The position numbers and the translations under genes were made by a program. Of a DNA stretch of 64,000 nt, positions 46,714-55,760 are shown in pieces. Every line of letters starts with the position of its first letter. The stretch's first letter is position 1. This DNA is from Aestuariibacter salexigens DSM 15300. GTDB lineage: Bacteria > Pseudomonadota > Gammaproteobacteria > Enterobacterales > Alteromonadaceae. Where the stretch lies: contig NZ_AUBH01000005.1 of assembly GCF_000429145.1 (NCBI RefSeq), forward strand, positions 248,001-312,000, read 5' to 3'. The notes below the pieces were generated by a model that saw nothing but the letters and a program-made list of their open reading frames with translations, was not told the origin of the DNA and searched no databases.

Positions 46714-47376
46714 TTAGTCAGTCGCACGAGTTTGCGGAGACAGACTGTTGCGTGAAATGAGCAGGTTCAGGCATTTGACGCCAGCCATCTCCATGCTGTC
46801 GACGATTTCCGTGGTTTTTGTCTGCAGCAGTGAGTGAAAGGCCAGCAATGGAATAGCAGCAATCAGTCCAAATGCCGTGGTATTCATGGCAACCGATATG
46901 CTCTGTGACAGCAGGCTGGCTTTCTCAGCAGGGTCGGCATTAGCCACTGCTGAGAACGCAGCAATCAGGCCGATAATGGTACCAAGTAGTCCTAGCAGGG
47001 TGGAGATATTTGCCAGTGTGCCCAGATATCCGGTGCGTTTCTCAAGTCGCGGGACGGTTTCCATCAACCCTTCTTCCATCGCGTATTCAATATCTTCCCT
47101 GCGCGGACTGACTTTCAGGCGACTTATGCCTGATGCGATGACGCGGCTAATGGGGGCACTGTCTGCTTCTCCCATTTTCACCACATTATCGAAGGCGTTT
47201 TTAAGCAACAAGGGTTCGATTTGACTGAACGCTCGCTGATTGGTTCGTTTCGCAAACGACAGGAAGACGAAACGCTCCAGCGCAATGGCAATACCCAGTG
47301 CCAGCACAATGGCAATTGGGAACATAAAAGGTCCGCCTTCCTGAAAAAAACGAACAATGATATTGATAACTTCCAT
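46714..47376 (-). CDS. ExbB/TolQ/MotA-family proton channel
   Basis: A 220-residue protein with three membrane segments: about 16-34, 112-134 and 152-178. The channel helices are GTLANISTLLGLLGTIIGLI and ISVAMNTTAFGLIAAIPLLA. This is the TolQ/ExbB pattern. The first gene of the motor set, it is separated from the gene upstream by 133 nt with a possible internal promoter. It forms the stator with the two ExbD-like proteins. Confidence 0.9.
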   Translation of the reverse strand: MEVINIIVRFFQEGGPFMFPIAIVLALGIAIALERFVFLSFAKRTNQRAFSQIEPLLLKNAFDNVVKMGEADSAPISRVIASGISRLKVSPRREDIEYAMEEGLMETVPRLEKRTGYLGTLANISTLLGLLGTIIGLIAAFSAVANADPAEKASLLSQSISVAMNTTAFGLIAAIPLLAFHSLLQTKTTEIVDSMEMAGVKCLNLLISRNSLSPQTRATD

Positions 47377-47453
47377 ACGACCACCTCACTTGATCATCGT
47401 AATAGCAGCATTGCTAAGACGGCTTTTATAACGAAAGTAAGTACCAGCATACA

Positions 47454-47507
47454 TTAATAATCACGGCTATTAGGTATGCGCAAATGTGACCTGTCACCCA
47501 GTCACAT
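47454..47507 (-). promoter_or_regulatory. Possible internal promoter and palindrome ahead of exbB-like gene
   Basis: In the only large gap (133 nt) of the operon, the minus strand has TTGCGC (47478-47483) and TATTAA (47454-47459) with an 18-nt spacer, a possible sigma-70 promoter. Just upstream of the -35 lies the inverted repeat ATGTGAC-N10-GTCACAT (47484-47507). The spacing does not suit CRP. The pair suggests that the motor genes can be expressed separately; it is a weak call. Confidence 0.35.
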
Positions 47508-47509
47508 AA

Positions 47510-47812
47510 CTATTTATTGTCCTCGCCAGTGTTGGCTTCTCTGGCATACAGCGCCTGATGACTGCGCAACGCTCTCAAAAAAGCCTGACGCTCCAACATT
47601 GCGGCGTTGGTCAGGTCCGTTGACCAAGGTTTTTGTATTTTTATGCTGCGGTGCTCCGGCAGCTGCCATGGAACAATAGACAGCACTTTTGGCTGCTCTT
47701 TGTCGGCCCGAATTGTGGCCTCCAAACGCAATATGTTGTCATCACTCTGTTGGGCCAGAGCGGTTGGCAACACTAGCGCGAGAAAAAGTAAGCCAATGAA
47801 TCTAGTCAGCAT
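47510..47812 (-). CDS. Small exported protein of the Agl/Glt-like operon
   Basis: A 100-residue protein with a signal peptide (MLTRFIGLLFLALVLPTALA^QQ), then a short beta/helix domain. No family is recognised. It contains TNAAMLERQAFLRALRSHQA, an amphipathic helix. It overlaps the TPR lipoprotein gene by 11 nt, so it belongs to the operon and is probably periplasmic. Confidence 0.7.
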   Translation of the reverse strand: MLTRFIGLLFLALVLPTALAQQSDDNILRLEATIRADKEQPKVLSIVPWQLPEHRSIKIQKPWSTDLTNAAMLERQAFLRALRSHQALYAREANTGEDNK

Positions 47813-48473
47813 GTTTCGCCACCTGTGATAAATCCTCGATTTGCCGGGTTAAATCTGCGATCCAGCCCTTCACTTGGTGCGACGCGTCGCCCCGCCGTGC
47901 TAATAGTGTTTGATAAGCATGATAGTCGTTCAGTGCGGCGACCTTATCGCCTATATACAGATCAAAAAGGATGGCTCGGTTTCGGTACGCAGGCGTAAAA
48001 TCCGGCCACGCCTGTAGCGCCAGGTCATAGTGCTGAAGGGCGTCACCAAATCGCCCCTGCTGACGCAACACACCGGCAAGCCGATTATGCGCATGATAGT
48101 TATAGGGTTGACGTTGAATGGCCAAATGATAAAACGAGGCAGCAGCCTGTTGTGCGCTTTCTGTTGAGCTACGTAAATAAACGTCACCGCATAGCACATA
48201 CCATTGTGATGGCATAACATGGGTCTTGTTTAACGCTACACAGTTTGCAACTGCATCCGCCACGTCATTATTATCCAGGCTGGATTTCACCCGTAAAAAG
48301 TGCTGAAGGTCGTTACCACTTATTGGCTGTTTGTGGCGTAAAAACAAATTGATGGAGTCAGCCCTCTGAACAGTTTCAGCAGCGACGTCCGCAGAGTCCT
48401 GACTGCCCATCATCTCTGGCGAGCTTGTGCAGCCAGTTAATGCCAGCAAGACGATTATGATTAGTGCTCTCAC
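47802..48473 (-). CDS. TPR-repeat lipoprotein
   Basis: A 223-residue lipoprotein (MRALIIIVLLALTGC, Cys15). It has several TPR units, the clearest being AASFYHLAIQRQPYNYHAHN, then FGDALQHYDLALQAWPDFTPAYRNRAI. It resembles the small TPR lipoproteins of the Myxococcus Glt complex (GltE type) in size and position, but homology is not proved by eye. It overlaps both neighbours. Confidence 0.82.
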   Translation of the reverse strand: MRALIIIVLLALTGCTSSPEMMGSQDSADVAAETVQRADSINLFLRHKQPISGNDLQHFLRVKSSLDNNDVADAVANCVALNKTHVMPSQWYVLCGDVYLRSSTESAQQAAASFYHLAIQRQPYNYHAHNRLAGVLRQQGRFGDALQHYDLALQAWPDFTPAYRNRAILFDLYIGDKVAALNDYHAYQTLLARRGDASHQVKGWIADLTRQIEDLSQVAKHAD

Positions 48474-51346
48474 AGTGACAGCTCCTCATAGATCTCTGAT
48501 TTCTGATAACGGGCAGGCACCAGCTGTGCAAGTGTATCCAGGCTATGCTGTACCCATTGGTCATACAATCCCTGCCAGCTGCGCTGCGCATTGAGTTCAT
48601 GTAAATCGATAGCCTGCTCTTCGAAAGGAAAGGCCTGCTCTTCCAGCAACATGTCATATTGACTGAGCTCCAACGCGCTGAGTCCCTGTGGGCGGCTGGA
48701 ATCCATCAAATCGGTAGCCAGACGACGATAAATTTCGCCCAGCTGAAAGGTTGCCGCACTGGAAAACTCGGCAATACCGTAGTCCACCACCTGCTGGTAG
48801 CGCGCAAGCGCGGTCTGCATGGCGCTGCGCTTTTTGCTCAAGCTGCGCTCCAGTGGCAGTGACAAAGTAATGGTGTCGAACTTATGCCGCGCATCGTCTG
48901 CGAAGACCAGCGCGGACATGGCAGCCAGATAGCGTGAGCGTTGAGTACGCTGAGCCGCCTGTTTATCAATATCAATCAATTTTTGCAGCCAGAAGCGGCG
49001 TTTACTGTCCTCGCCGCTGTGACGATAAAACTCACTCATTCTGAATCGTGCTTCGACCGCGAGATCAAACGGTTGCGGATAGCTGTGTGCATAGTCCCGT
49101 AGGGTCAGACGCGCCTTGTCAGTCTCACCACCGCGCTGGAAATACTCTGCTGCCAGATACAGTGCTTCGCGCCCGGTGTCGCTATCAGGTTGTTGTTGCC
49201 AACGTTGTAGCAACATATTGGCTGCCGGTAGCCAGCGCCCAGACTGCTCATAGGCAAACAATAGCTTGCCGGGGATGTCACCTGCAGACTCATGTTCCGG
49301 GAAGCGTTGTGCGAAATCACTAAGCTGTATAATCGCCTCGGCGTAGTTGCCCACACGCAGTAAATAGGTCGACAGATCAAATTGTGCAGCTGTGCGTACC
49401 AGGGTGTCCGGCGTATCGGTCAGGATGCGCTGCAAATGCGCGATGGCAGACGTGAAATCCTCAGTCACGAGGGCTTGCTCTGTCTGTTTGAACATGGTGG
49501 CCGCCAGGCGCTCTCGTAGCGCACGACTTTCTTCATCGTCAGCAGATATGGAGGCGAGCAGGGTGCGATAGCCCACTTCCGCTTGTACGTATTGCTCAAG
49601 CGCGAACTGACTATGCGATAGCACCAGCTGAGCGCCCCTCTCTTTCAACGCATGTGCAGGATCGTCCTCACCGTCACTGAATTGTGCCAACAGCCACTGT
49701 GCCCAGTGGCTGGCGGCGTGATAATCCTGCTCATCGAAGCGTGATTGCATCATGACCTCTGCAACATCCAGCGCGCGCGGGTCCTGATCGAAGGTCTTAA
49801 CAAATGCCTCGCGTGACAGCTGTCTTTTCTGCAGCCAGTCGGCTGATGGGTTTTTGTCAATCAACGAAGCATAGGTTAACAGTGCATTGAAGGCCGCGTC
49901 TGCGGCATCAGCATGTTCTGAATACTGATAAGCAAAGCGCTCATAGGCGGCAATGGCCATTTTGTGTCGACCTGCATCGCGAAGCGCTTCGGCCAGATAA
50001 AAGCGCATTTGCACTGCGGTATCATCGTCAAAGGTATCGATGTATTCCTGATACCAGCGGGACGCATTAAGGAATGCCTGCTGCGACTGCTTGCTGATGC
50101 GCTTTGTCATATCGGGTCGGGTAGTGTCACTAAGCTGCTGAGCGAGCGTCTGCGCCAGGCTGTGCTCTGACTGCGCCAACTCGGTCAGATAGGTTTGCAA
50201 ATAGTGGTGCACCTGTTGTCGTCGGGTCGCTTGCCATTTAGAGTAGAAAGCGCCATTCACACCGTAGGTTTCTACAAACCCCTGTTTGGCTGGCAACACC
50301 AGGGTTGGAAAATCTCCCAATACATAGGCATCAATATGTTTAATGTAAAATTCAGGGGCTTTGTCGTGCTGAGGCTGCCAGGTGGCAAAACTTAAATAGG
50401 TATCAGCACTGTCTTTAAAGCGGCTGTCGTCTAGATACTGCTGGGCGAGCTCATCGAATACCAGATAGACATAGTCTCTGGCACCATACTCACTGTAAAA
50501 GTCAATAATGGCCTCGCCGCTGCCCTGATAGGAGAACAGCAGCGCCATAACTCTGAGCGTATCCTGAACCTGCTTTTTGCTGCCCTTGCCCAGTTGCGCG
50601 AGCGGACCGTTAATATCATTGAGATTGATCCGTGCCAGGCTGATGTCCAGCATCTGACTGAACGCCTGTAATGATGTTTGATAGGACTGACGTTTCAGCT
50701 CACTCCACCCCAGCATGTAAGCAGCGATCGCTCGGTAGTCATGTTGTTTTGAATGCAAAGCGCGCTGATAAGCATCGCTGGCTTGTCTGTAGTCGCCCTG
50801 AGCGTAGTAATGTTCACCTATTCTGAAATCGCTTTCCTGCACATATCTGCTGTTGGAAAAGCGCTGTTGCAGCTGTTCAAGTGTGGCGATTGCCTGCTGA
50901 CCCTGCCCTTGTAAATCATAGGCACGCGAAAGCTGATAGAGCACCTGTTCGTTATCCGGTGCAAGAGGATAGTTTGCTAATAACTGACGGTATTCATCGA
51001 TCGCCGTCTGATAATAATTGGCGCTCGGTACTGACTCTCCTTGTTCCTGTGCCTGTTCAGCCAGTAACATCTCTAGATCCGCAGCACGGTAAGTCATATC
51101 TGCCAGAATGTCTTTATTTTTCACCTGACTGAGCAGCTCACGATACTGGTCACGCACTTGCCGAAGAGACGTCGGAGGTAATACTTCTCGCTCAATCCGG
51201 ACAGGTGCAAGCGTCAGGTCTTTCAGCCTCTGCGGTTTAGCTTGCTCTGCAATTTCGGCAGATTCTTCGGACGTCAAAATACATCCGCTTAAGTTTACCC
51301 ATGTCACTGCGAGCACACAGCACATGAGGCTGTGACGGGATCTCAT
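48470..51346 (-). CDS. Large TPR-repeat lipoprotein
   Basis: A 958-residue lipoprotein (lipobox NLSGC, Cys22). It carries many TPR or TPR-like repeats over almost its whole length, for example NEQVLYQLSRAYDLQGQGQQ, FRIGEHYYAQGDYRQASDAY, QFDLSTYLLRVGNYAEAIIQ and ALYLAAEYFQRGGETDKA. Such a superhelix can serve as a long periplasmic scaffold. It resembles GltD/AgmU-type TPR proteins in layout. The ATG overlaps the upstream gene stop by 4 nt. Confidence 0.84.
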   Translation of the reverse strand: MRSRHSLMCCVLAVTWVNLSGCILTSEESAEIAEQAKPQRLKDLTLAPVRIEREVLPPTSLRQVRDQYRELLSQVKNKDILADMTYRAADLEMLLAEQAQEQGESVPSANYYQTAIDEYRQLLANYPLAPDNEQVLYQLSRAYDLQGQGQQAIATLEQLQQRFSNSRYVQESDFRIGEHYYAQGDYRQASDAYQRALHSKQHDYRAIAAYMLGWSELKRQSYQTSLQAFSQMLDISLARINLNDINGPLAQLGKGSKKQVQDTLRVMALLFSYQGSGEAIIDFYSEYGARDYVYLVFDELAQQYLDDSRFKDSADTYLSFATWQPQHDKAPEFYIKHIDAYVLGDFPTLVLPAKQGFVETYGVNGAFYSKWQATRRQQVHHYLQTYLTELAQSEHSLAQTLAQQLSDTTRPDMTKRISKQSQQAFLNASRWYQEYIDTFDDDTAVQMRFYLAEALRDAGRHKMAIAAYERFAYQYSEHADAADAAFNALLTYASLIDKNPSADWLQKRQLSREAFVKTFDQDPRALDVAEVMMQSRFDEQDYHAASHWAQWLLAQFSDGEDDPAHALKERGAQLVLSHSQFALEQYVQAEVGYRTLLASISADDEESRALRERLAATMFKQTEQALVTEDFTSAIAHLQRILTDTPDTLVRTAAQFDLSTYLLRVGNYAEAIIQLSDFAQRFPEHESAGDIPGKLLFAYEQSGRWLPAANMLLQRWQQQPDSDTGREALYLAAEYFQRGGETDKARLTLRDYAHSYPQPFDLAVEARFRMSEFYRHSGEDSKRRFWLQKLIDIDKQAAQRTQRSRYLAAMSALVFADDARHKFDTITLSLPLERSLSKKRSAMQTALARYQQVVDYGIAEFSSAATFQLGEIYRRLATDLMDSSRPQGLSALELSQYDMLLEEQAFPFEEQAIDLHELNAQRSWQGLYDQWVQHSLDTLAQLVPARYQKSEIYEELSL

Positions 51347-53319
51347 GGCTGACCTCCGGAGTGGGCCAGCAGTGCGCTGTCCTGCATTCTTAACATGGAC
51401 AGTCGGGTTTGCAGCAACTGTTCGTTTAGTTGTGTGTGACGTGCTGCCAGTGCCTGAGAGACCTGTACCTGAATCGCGTCGGTCAGGCGGGAGGCGAGTG
51501 TTATCTGCTGGTCTGTGACCTTGGACAAAGCATGATTTAACGCAAGCAAACGCTGTTTCTGTTGCTGGATGTCATCGCCTTTCTTACGAATGTCTTCAAT
51601 CCGGGCCAGTTGCTTCTGCGCTTTGTTAATGTGCTGATGAAGCGACGCTACGCCCTTTTTAGCCTGCCACAATCTGTCGGAAAAACGTTCTTGTAGCTGC
51701 CAGGCCAACACCCCCTGAATGCGGTTAAACCGGTCACTGTAGGCCTGCTTATTGTGCTCATCTAATCGCTCAATAATGCGCTCGGCACGGGTGAGCCGTT
51801 CAAGCTGAGCCTTTTCATCCGCGCTGGCAAAGTGGGCGCCGTCAAACTGACGCTCCGCCGTAACTATCCCTTGCGACAGACTGGCGACCTGTTTCTGCAA
51901 ATTGGTCAGCTTTGCTGCAGGTTGCTCAGCGTCTATTGCGTCCAGGCGCCGGCGACGCTCAATGCTGCGCTCACTCAACAACTGTTGCATCGCTTCTGCG
52001 CGCTTTTTATACTCGTTAAGCAAGTGTGTTTGCTGCTGAAGCCGCGACATTTGCTCAAGTTGGTCACCCACCTCACCCGCTAGCAGCCCACTCAATACAT
52101 CGCGATGCTGTGCCGGCCATAGTGTCTGAAGTTGATTATCATTTTGCAGACTAAGTGCCGCCGCCAGTTGCTCATAATATCCTTCATTATCGATAGAAAG
52201 AGCGAGCCCTGATGCTGCCAGCAATGCCTGTTCCAATGTGCTTACGGTAACTTCAAGTTGCGCAAATGCCTGGCGTTGAGCTCCACGCTGTTCGAAGCCC
52301 CATGCAAGTGCGTGACTGGCCTGTATGGCGTAGACAGATTCATAGCGGCGCGACAAGTACTGCCATACTGACATGGCATCATCCAGGCGTTGATGATTGG
52401 CCAGCGTCCAGCCGTAGCTGAGCAAAGCCTGCTCAGACTCCATACTCTCTTGACGCACAGAGGTAAAGGCAGTCAATGCCTCGCTAACCAGCCCCTGGGC
52501 GGCGAAAACCTGTCCGCGAAGTAGCTGTATTCTGTCTAGTAACGCCTGCGTTTCAATATCGACACGTGACGTTTCGCGAGCATCGGCAAACCAGTCAAAC
52601 CAGCCGCCTTGCTCGGATGTGGAGAGAGAGCTTTGTGCGCGAGTCAGTGCCTGAAGGCCTTCCTGCCATTGAGATTGAGTCAATAATTGCGCAGCCTGAT
52701 TGAACTGCAGATAACTACGGAAGCGACTTTGCTCTGGCAACAGCGAAAACGCTGTGTGCCAGTCAGGGTTGTTATTCATCTGCATGACGAAACTTTGCTG
52801 ATACAGCCATTGCTGTCGCTGATCTGGTGACAAATAGGTTTGCATCAGGGGCCAGTCGGCGGACGCCGCGATTTGACTGCTCAGTGCATAATGTTGCTGC
52901 GAGAATGCCAGATAGGCCGTCCAGTAAGTGGCCTTTGCTACTAGCTCAGGATCGTGCAGTGAGTCTTTTACTTGTGAAAAAATCTGCGCGGCCTGACCGG
53001 GCATACCGGCGTGAATGCTTGCTGCGCCCTTTATCAGGGAAATATGTTGGGTATTTTCAAGCGCAACGCCTTGCTGTTCGGCCACAGCAATCTGTTGCAG
53101 CGTCGCTAATGCATCCTGCTGAAAATAGTTGTACAGGATCTGGCCACACTGCAAACGTTGTCTGTTATCCTGTGTCGCAGAAGTCAGCTCCTGTGCCTGT
53201 GCAAATGCCAACGTCATCTCGTGATAAACGAGATATGCCGCTATCAATAGCAGGACCACCATACGCACAAGTCGACTCGTGCGAATTTTTTTGTTGCGGC
53301 GATACTCCAGCTTTTTCAT
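51343..53319 (-). CDS. Membrane-anchored TPR/coiled-coil protein
   Basis: A 658-residue protein with a basic N-terminus and one membrane segment (about 17-36: RLVRMVVLLLIAAYLVYHEM), so bitopic with a periplasmic body. Residues ~90-370 are helical, TPR-like repeats. Residues ~420-640 are mostly coiled coil (Gln, Glu, Arg and Leu heptads). I recognise no named family. It overlaps both neighbouring genes by 4 nt. A structural link between inner-membrane motor and outer parts is my inference. Confidence 0.72.
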   Translation of the reverse strand: MKKLEYRRNKKIRTSRLVRMVVLLLIAAYLVYHEMTLAFAQAQELTSATQDNRQRLQCGQILYNYFQQDALATLQQIAVAEQQGVALENTQHISLIKGAASIHAGMPGQAAQIFSQVKDSLHDPELVAKATYWTAYLAFSQQHYALSSQIAASADWPLMQTYLSPDQRQQWLYQQSFVMQMNNNPDWHTAFSLLPEQSRFRSYLQFNQAAQLLTQSQWQEGLQALTRAQSSLSTSEQGGWFDWFADARETSRVDIETQALLDRIQLLRGQVFAAQGLVSEALTAFTSVRQESMESEQALLSYGWTLANHQRLDDAMSVWQYLSRRYESVYAIQASHALAWGFEQRGAQRQAFAQLEVTVSTLEQALLAASGLALSIDNEGYYEQLAAALSLQNDNQLQTLWPAQHRDVLSGLLAGEVGDQLEQMSRLQQQTHLLNEYKKRAEAMQQLLSERSIERRRRLDAIDAEQPAAKLTNLQKQVASLSQGIVTAERQFDGAHFASADEKAQLERLTRAERIIERLDEHNKQAYSDRFNRIQGVLAWQLQERFSDRLWQAKKGVASLHQHINKAQKQLARIEDIRKKGDDIQQQKQRLLALNHALSKVTDQQITLASRLTDAIQVQVSQALAARHTQLNEQLLQTRLSMLRMQDSALLAHSGGQP

Positions 53320-53858
53320 AGCTCAACAAATCGAAACTCGGGTTGCTCTGAGCGGCTGTCATCAAGAATTTGCAGTTCTACCGCTTTGGCGTCACTGTCT
53401 TTATTAAAGGTGACCGACACTGCCCGCTTGTACTCGCGGTTCTCAGGTCCAATACCAACCATAAAGGCACTGAGTTGATGCTCACCCTGATTGATATTGC
53501 CGATGTAAAGGCGCTGAACACCGCCGCGGGCAAGCGCATCTACCTGTCTTTCTGTATATAGATAGTGCGTGACCTGCTCGTCATTAATTTTCAGCTCTAC
53601 CGCATCAAGTCTGAACAGTTGTCCCGCATCTACCGATAAATAGACAGCCAGTTGGGTGCTGGAAGGGAACAACAGATCTTCTTCCAGAATGAATAAATCG
53701 CGATTGAGCTCAATCAGTTGCTGCTGCAGTGATTCCACGTCATCAGCCAGGGTGGCAGCCTTTGTATTCTTTACCACCGGCGCAAGTTCAATATCCTGCG
53801 CAGACAAAACCCCATGCAAAGCCAAAAATAATAGTGTTGTTATCAAAACACGCATCAT
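53316..53858 (-). CDS. Exported protein of the Agl/Glt-like operon, unknown family
   Basis: About 180 residues, starting at ATG 53858 or 53855 with a signal peptide (MMRVLITTLLFLALHGVLSA^QD). A short coiled coil (DVESLQQQLIELNRDLFILEE) is followed by a beta-rich domain: VYLSVDAGQLFRLDAVELKI, then GVQRLYIGNINQGEHQLSAF. The longer ORF overlaps the DUF3570 gene. AGGAGAG precedes the ATG. Predicted periplasmic. No function can be assigned. Confidence 0.72.
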   Translation of the reverse strand: MMRVLITTLLFLALHGVLSAQDIELAPVVKNTKAATLADDVESLQQQLIELNRDLFILEEDLLFPSSTQLAVYLSVDAGQLFRLDAVELKINDEQVTHYLYTERQVDALARGGVQRLYIGNINQGEHQLSAFMVGIGPENREYKRAVSVTFNKDSDAKAVELQILDDSRSEQPEFRFVEL

Positions 53859-53865
53859 GCTCTCC

Positions 53866-54996
53866 TTAATACCAAACTGACACAAAGGCCCGGATCACAT
53901 TGGCGTTGAAACCAAACAGTGGCTCCTCACCAACTGGCGCGTTGGCGGTGACATCGCGGAAATTGTCATATTCAAAGCGCATATGGTCCCATTCCAGGTG
54001 TACGCTGCTCTTTTTCACCAGTGCATCAGGAGAAAATTGCCACTCGTAGGCTAGGCTTAATCCCGCGGTCAGCCCGGAAAAACTGCTCAGCTCTTTATCA
54101 CGAGCCATAAAATTGAACTCGTTCTCACGGGTGAACAGATCCTGATAAAAATCGGCTTTTTCCTGACTGTAGTGACGCACAAAGCCCTCCAATACCCAGT
54201 CATCACCAAAGGTATGGATATAGCCAAGCTTGATATTCATTGCGTCTATGCCCCAGGTATCCGTGTACCAACGCCCTTCTGCGTAGAGTGCAGCACGATA
54301 GGGCAGGTAGTAGTGGGCATTCAGCGACACGGCATTGCTGGTGCGGGTATCCGGATATTTTTCAGTCACAAAGCGAAAGCCCCGTTCGCTATTGGCGTCT
54401 AAAAAGCGGATTGAACGATACGGGTTATTCAGATATCCCTGATCGGAAATATTCTCCACGCTGAATCCCAGAATGAGGTTCTTGGTGGCGACCTGAGTGA
54501 TACCCAGACCGAACTTTTGTCTGTCAGCCTGCTCTGCGAAATCCGGATCGCCGGTTTTGCCGACTTCATCCCAGCCCTTGGCATAACTCAACGATAAGGT
54601 GGTCAGGTCACCGAAGAAATCCTGACTGACGCCGACATACACCGAGTTGGCTTCAAAATCATTCTCAGAGCTGTTGGTGTAACTGACGCTCATCAGGGTT
54701 TTGTTATGTAAAAAATCAGCACCCAGCGTGGTTTCTTTGCGCTCCTCCTGATAAGGGCTGGCGGTCGCCCGCACGTCAATAGACGCCCCAGACACCGTAT
54801 CTACATAATAATTGGCGGACAGCGAGACTTTGTTATGAACCTTCTTGCGCAGCAGAATGGATGGGCCGTCAATGCTAACGCCGTCACCTTCATAGCGGTG
54901 GTACATCACATCGGAGCGATCCTGTGGTAATACTGCCGCCCCCCCTGAGTGACAGATCAACAGTGCTATCAGGATTACACGCTTAGTTACAGCCAC
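53866..54996 (-). CDS. DUF3570 beta-barrel family protein
   Basis: About 376 residues. The start is GTG 54996, with GGGAGG 5-6 nt upstream, overlapping the end of the DUF4266 gene. It gives a signal peptide (KRVILIALLICHSGGAAVLP). The mature region has alternating strands, many aromatic residues and a final Phe/Trp-Tyr (FVSVWY), as in outer-membrane barrels. SDVMYHRYEGDGVSIDGPSI is the DUF3570 N-terminal pattern. The family regularly travels with DUF4266 and a thioredoxin. Confidence 0.83.
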   Translation of the reverse strand: MAVTKRVILIALLICHSGGAAVLPQDRSDVMYHRYEGDGVSIDGPSILLRKKVHNKVSLSANYYVDTVSGASIDVRATASPYQEERKETTLGADFLHNKTLMSVSYTNSSENDFEANSVYVGVSQDFFGDLTTLSLSYAKGWDEVGKTGDPDFAEQADRQKFGLGITQVATKNLILGFSVENISDQGYLNNPYRSIRFLDANSERGFRFVTEKYPDTRTSNAVSLNAHYYLPYRAALYAEGRWYTDTWGIDAMNIKLGYIHTFGDDWVLEGFVRHYSQEKADFYQDLFTRENEFNFMARDKELSSFSGLTAGLSLAYEWQFSPDALVKKSSVHLEWDHMRFEYDNFRDVTANAPVGEEPLFGFNANVIRAFVSVWY

Positions 54997-55225
54997 AGCC
55001 GCCTCCCGCCGCACCATCGGCACCGCGTGCGCCCTCACGAGACTCAAATACATGTTTGATGTATGCCAGAGCAATCGGATTGCGGCTCATGCTCATGATG
55101 GGATCGGCCAGATTGCTGCGCTCATAGGGTTTTACCCATGGCTCCAGTTCCCACTGTGTGGATGCGCAGCCGCTGAGTCCTAGCGCACAGGTAATGATAA
55201 ACAGTTGAGTTAACCGGCGACGCAT
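54983..55225 (-). CDS. DUF4266 lipoprotein with Gly-Cys tail
   Basis: An 80-residue lipoprotein (LGLSGC, Cys20), then VKPYERSNLADPIMSMSRNP, the DUF4266 signature. It ends GGGCGCN, leaving two cysteines in a glycine tail. The tail suggests covalent linkage or metal/heme chemistry; this is not established. It overlaps the DUF3570 start by 14 nt. The TlpA gene is 5 nt upstream. Confidence 0.85.
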   Translation of the reverse strand: MRRRLTQLFIITCALGLSGCASTQWELEPWVKPYERSNLADPIMSMSRNPIALAYIKHVFESREGARGADGAAGGGCGCN

Positions 55226-55229
55226 GATG

Positions 55230-55745
55230 TTACTCCCGCATCAGCAGTTTGATGGCTTTCTCGTACTTGCGCTCGTCACCGGATTGATAGCCTTTGTGGG
55301 TCATGCGCGCCATGCCGTCCCGGTCGATGATGACCGTAGTCGGCATTGCCGATACGTCATACATCTGGCTGACATCACCCTGGGGGTCAAACAGCACCGG
55401 AAATGACACATCAATGTCATTCAGCAGCACATTCGCCTTGCTCGGATCGTCGTCAACATTGACGGCAAATACGGTGAAGCCGAGCTTTTCATACTCTTTC
55501 TGAAGCGCTTCCATATGAGGCAGTTCTTCTCGACAGGGACCACACCACGAGGCCCAGAAATTGACCAGCACGATATTGCCGCGCTGTTCGGCCAGGCGCA
55601 TATTGCTGCCTTCACGACTTTTTAGCGTAAAGTCAGGGGCTTGCACTGCGGTTACCGCCGCACTTGTGGTGGTTGCCGTAAAAACGGTGAGGACCACGAC
55701 CAACATGGCCAGGAAAGAAAAGTCGTTGTGTAATTTTGGCTTCAT
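55230..55745 (-). CDS. TlpA-family thioredoxin, exported
   Basis: A 171-residue protein with an N-terminal signal or anchor (FLAMLVVVLTVFTATTTSAA). Its thioredoxin-like domain has active site WASWCGPCREELP and the cis-Pro motif SAMPTTVIIDRDG. TlpA-type proteins reduce exported thiols, for example before heme attachment. Co-operonic CxxCH proteins and the DUF4266 Cys tail are possible clients. Confidence 0.92.
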   Translation of the reverse strand: MKPKLHNDFSFLAMLVVVLTVFTATTTSAAVTAVQAPDFTLKSREGSNMRLAEQRGNIVLVNFWASWCGPCREELPHMEALQKEYEKLGFTVFAVNVDDDPSKANVLLNDIDVSFPVLFDPQGDVSQMYDVSAMPTTVIIDRDGMARMTHKGYQSGDERKYEKAIKLLMRE

Positions 55746-55760
55746 GGCTGACTCCTGAAT

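Noticed and set aside
44637-47376. Reading the ExbB/ExbD/TonB-like genes as an iron-siderophore uptake system
   Set aside because: No TonB-dependent receptor or Fur box is nearby, there are two ExbD genes, and the C-terminal domain is of the AgmX/PglI type.
47484-47507. ATGTGAC…GTCACAT as a CRP site
   Set aside because: The CRP consensus needs a 6-nt spacer between TGTGA and TCACA; here the spacer is longer. Kept only as a palindrome of unknown role.
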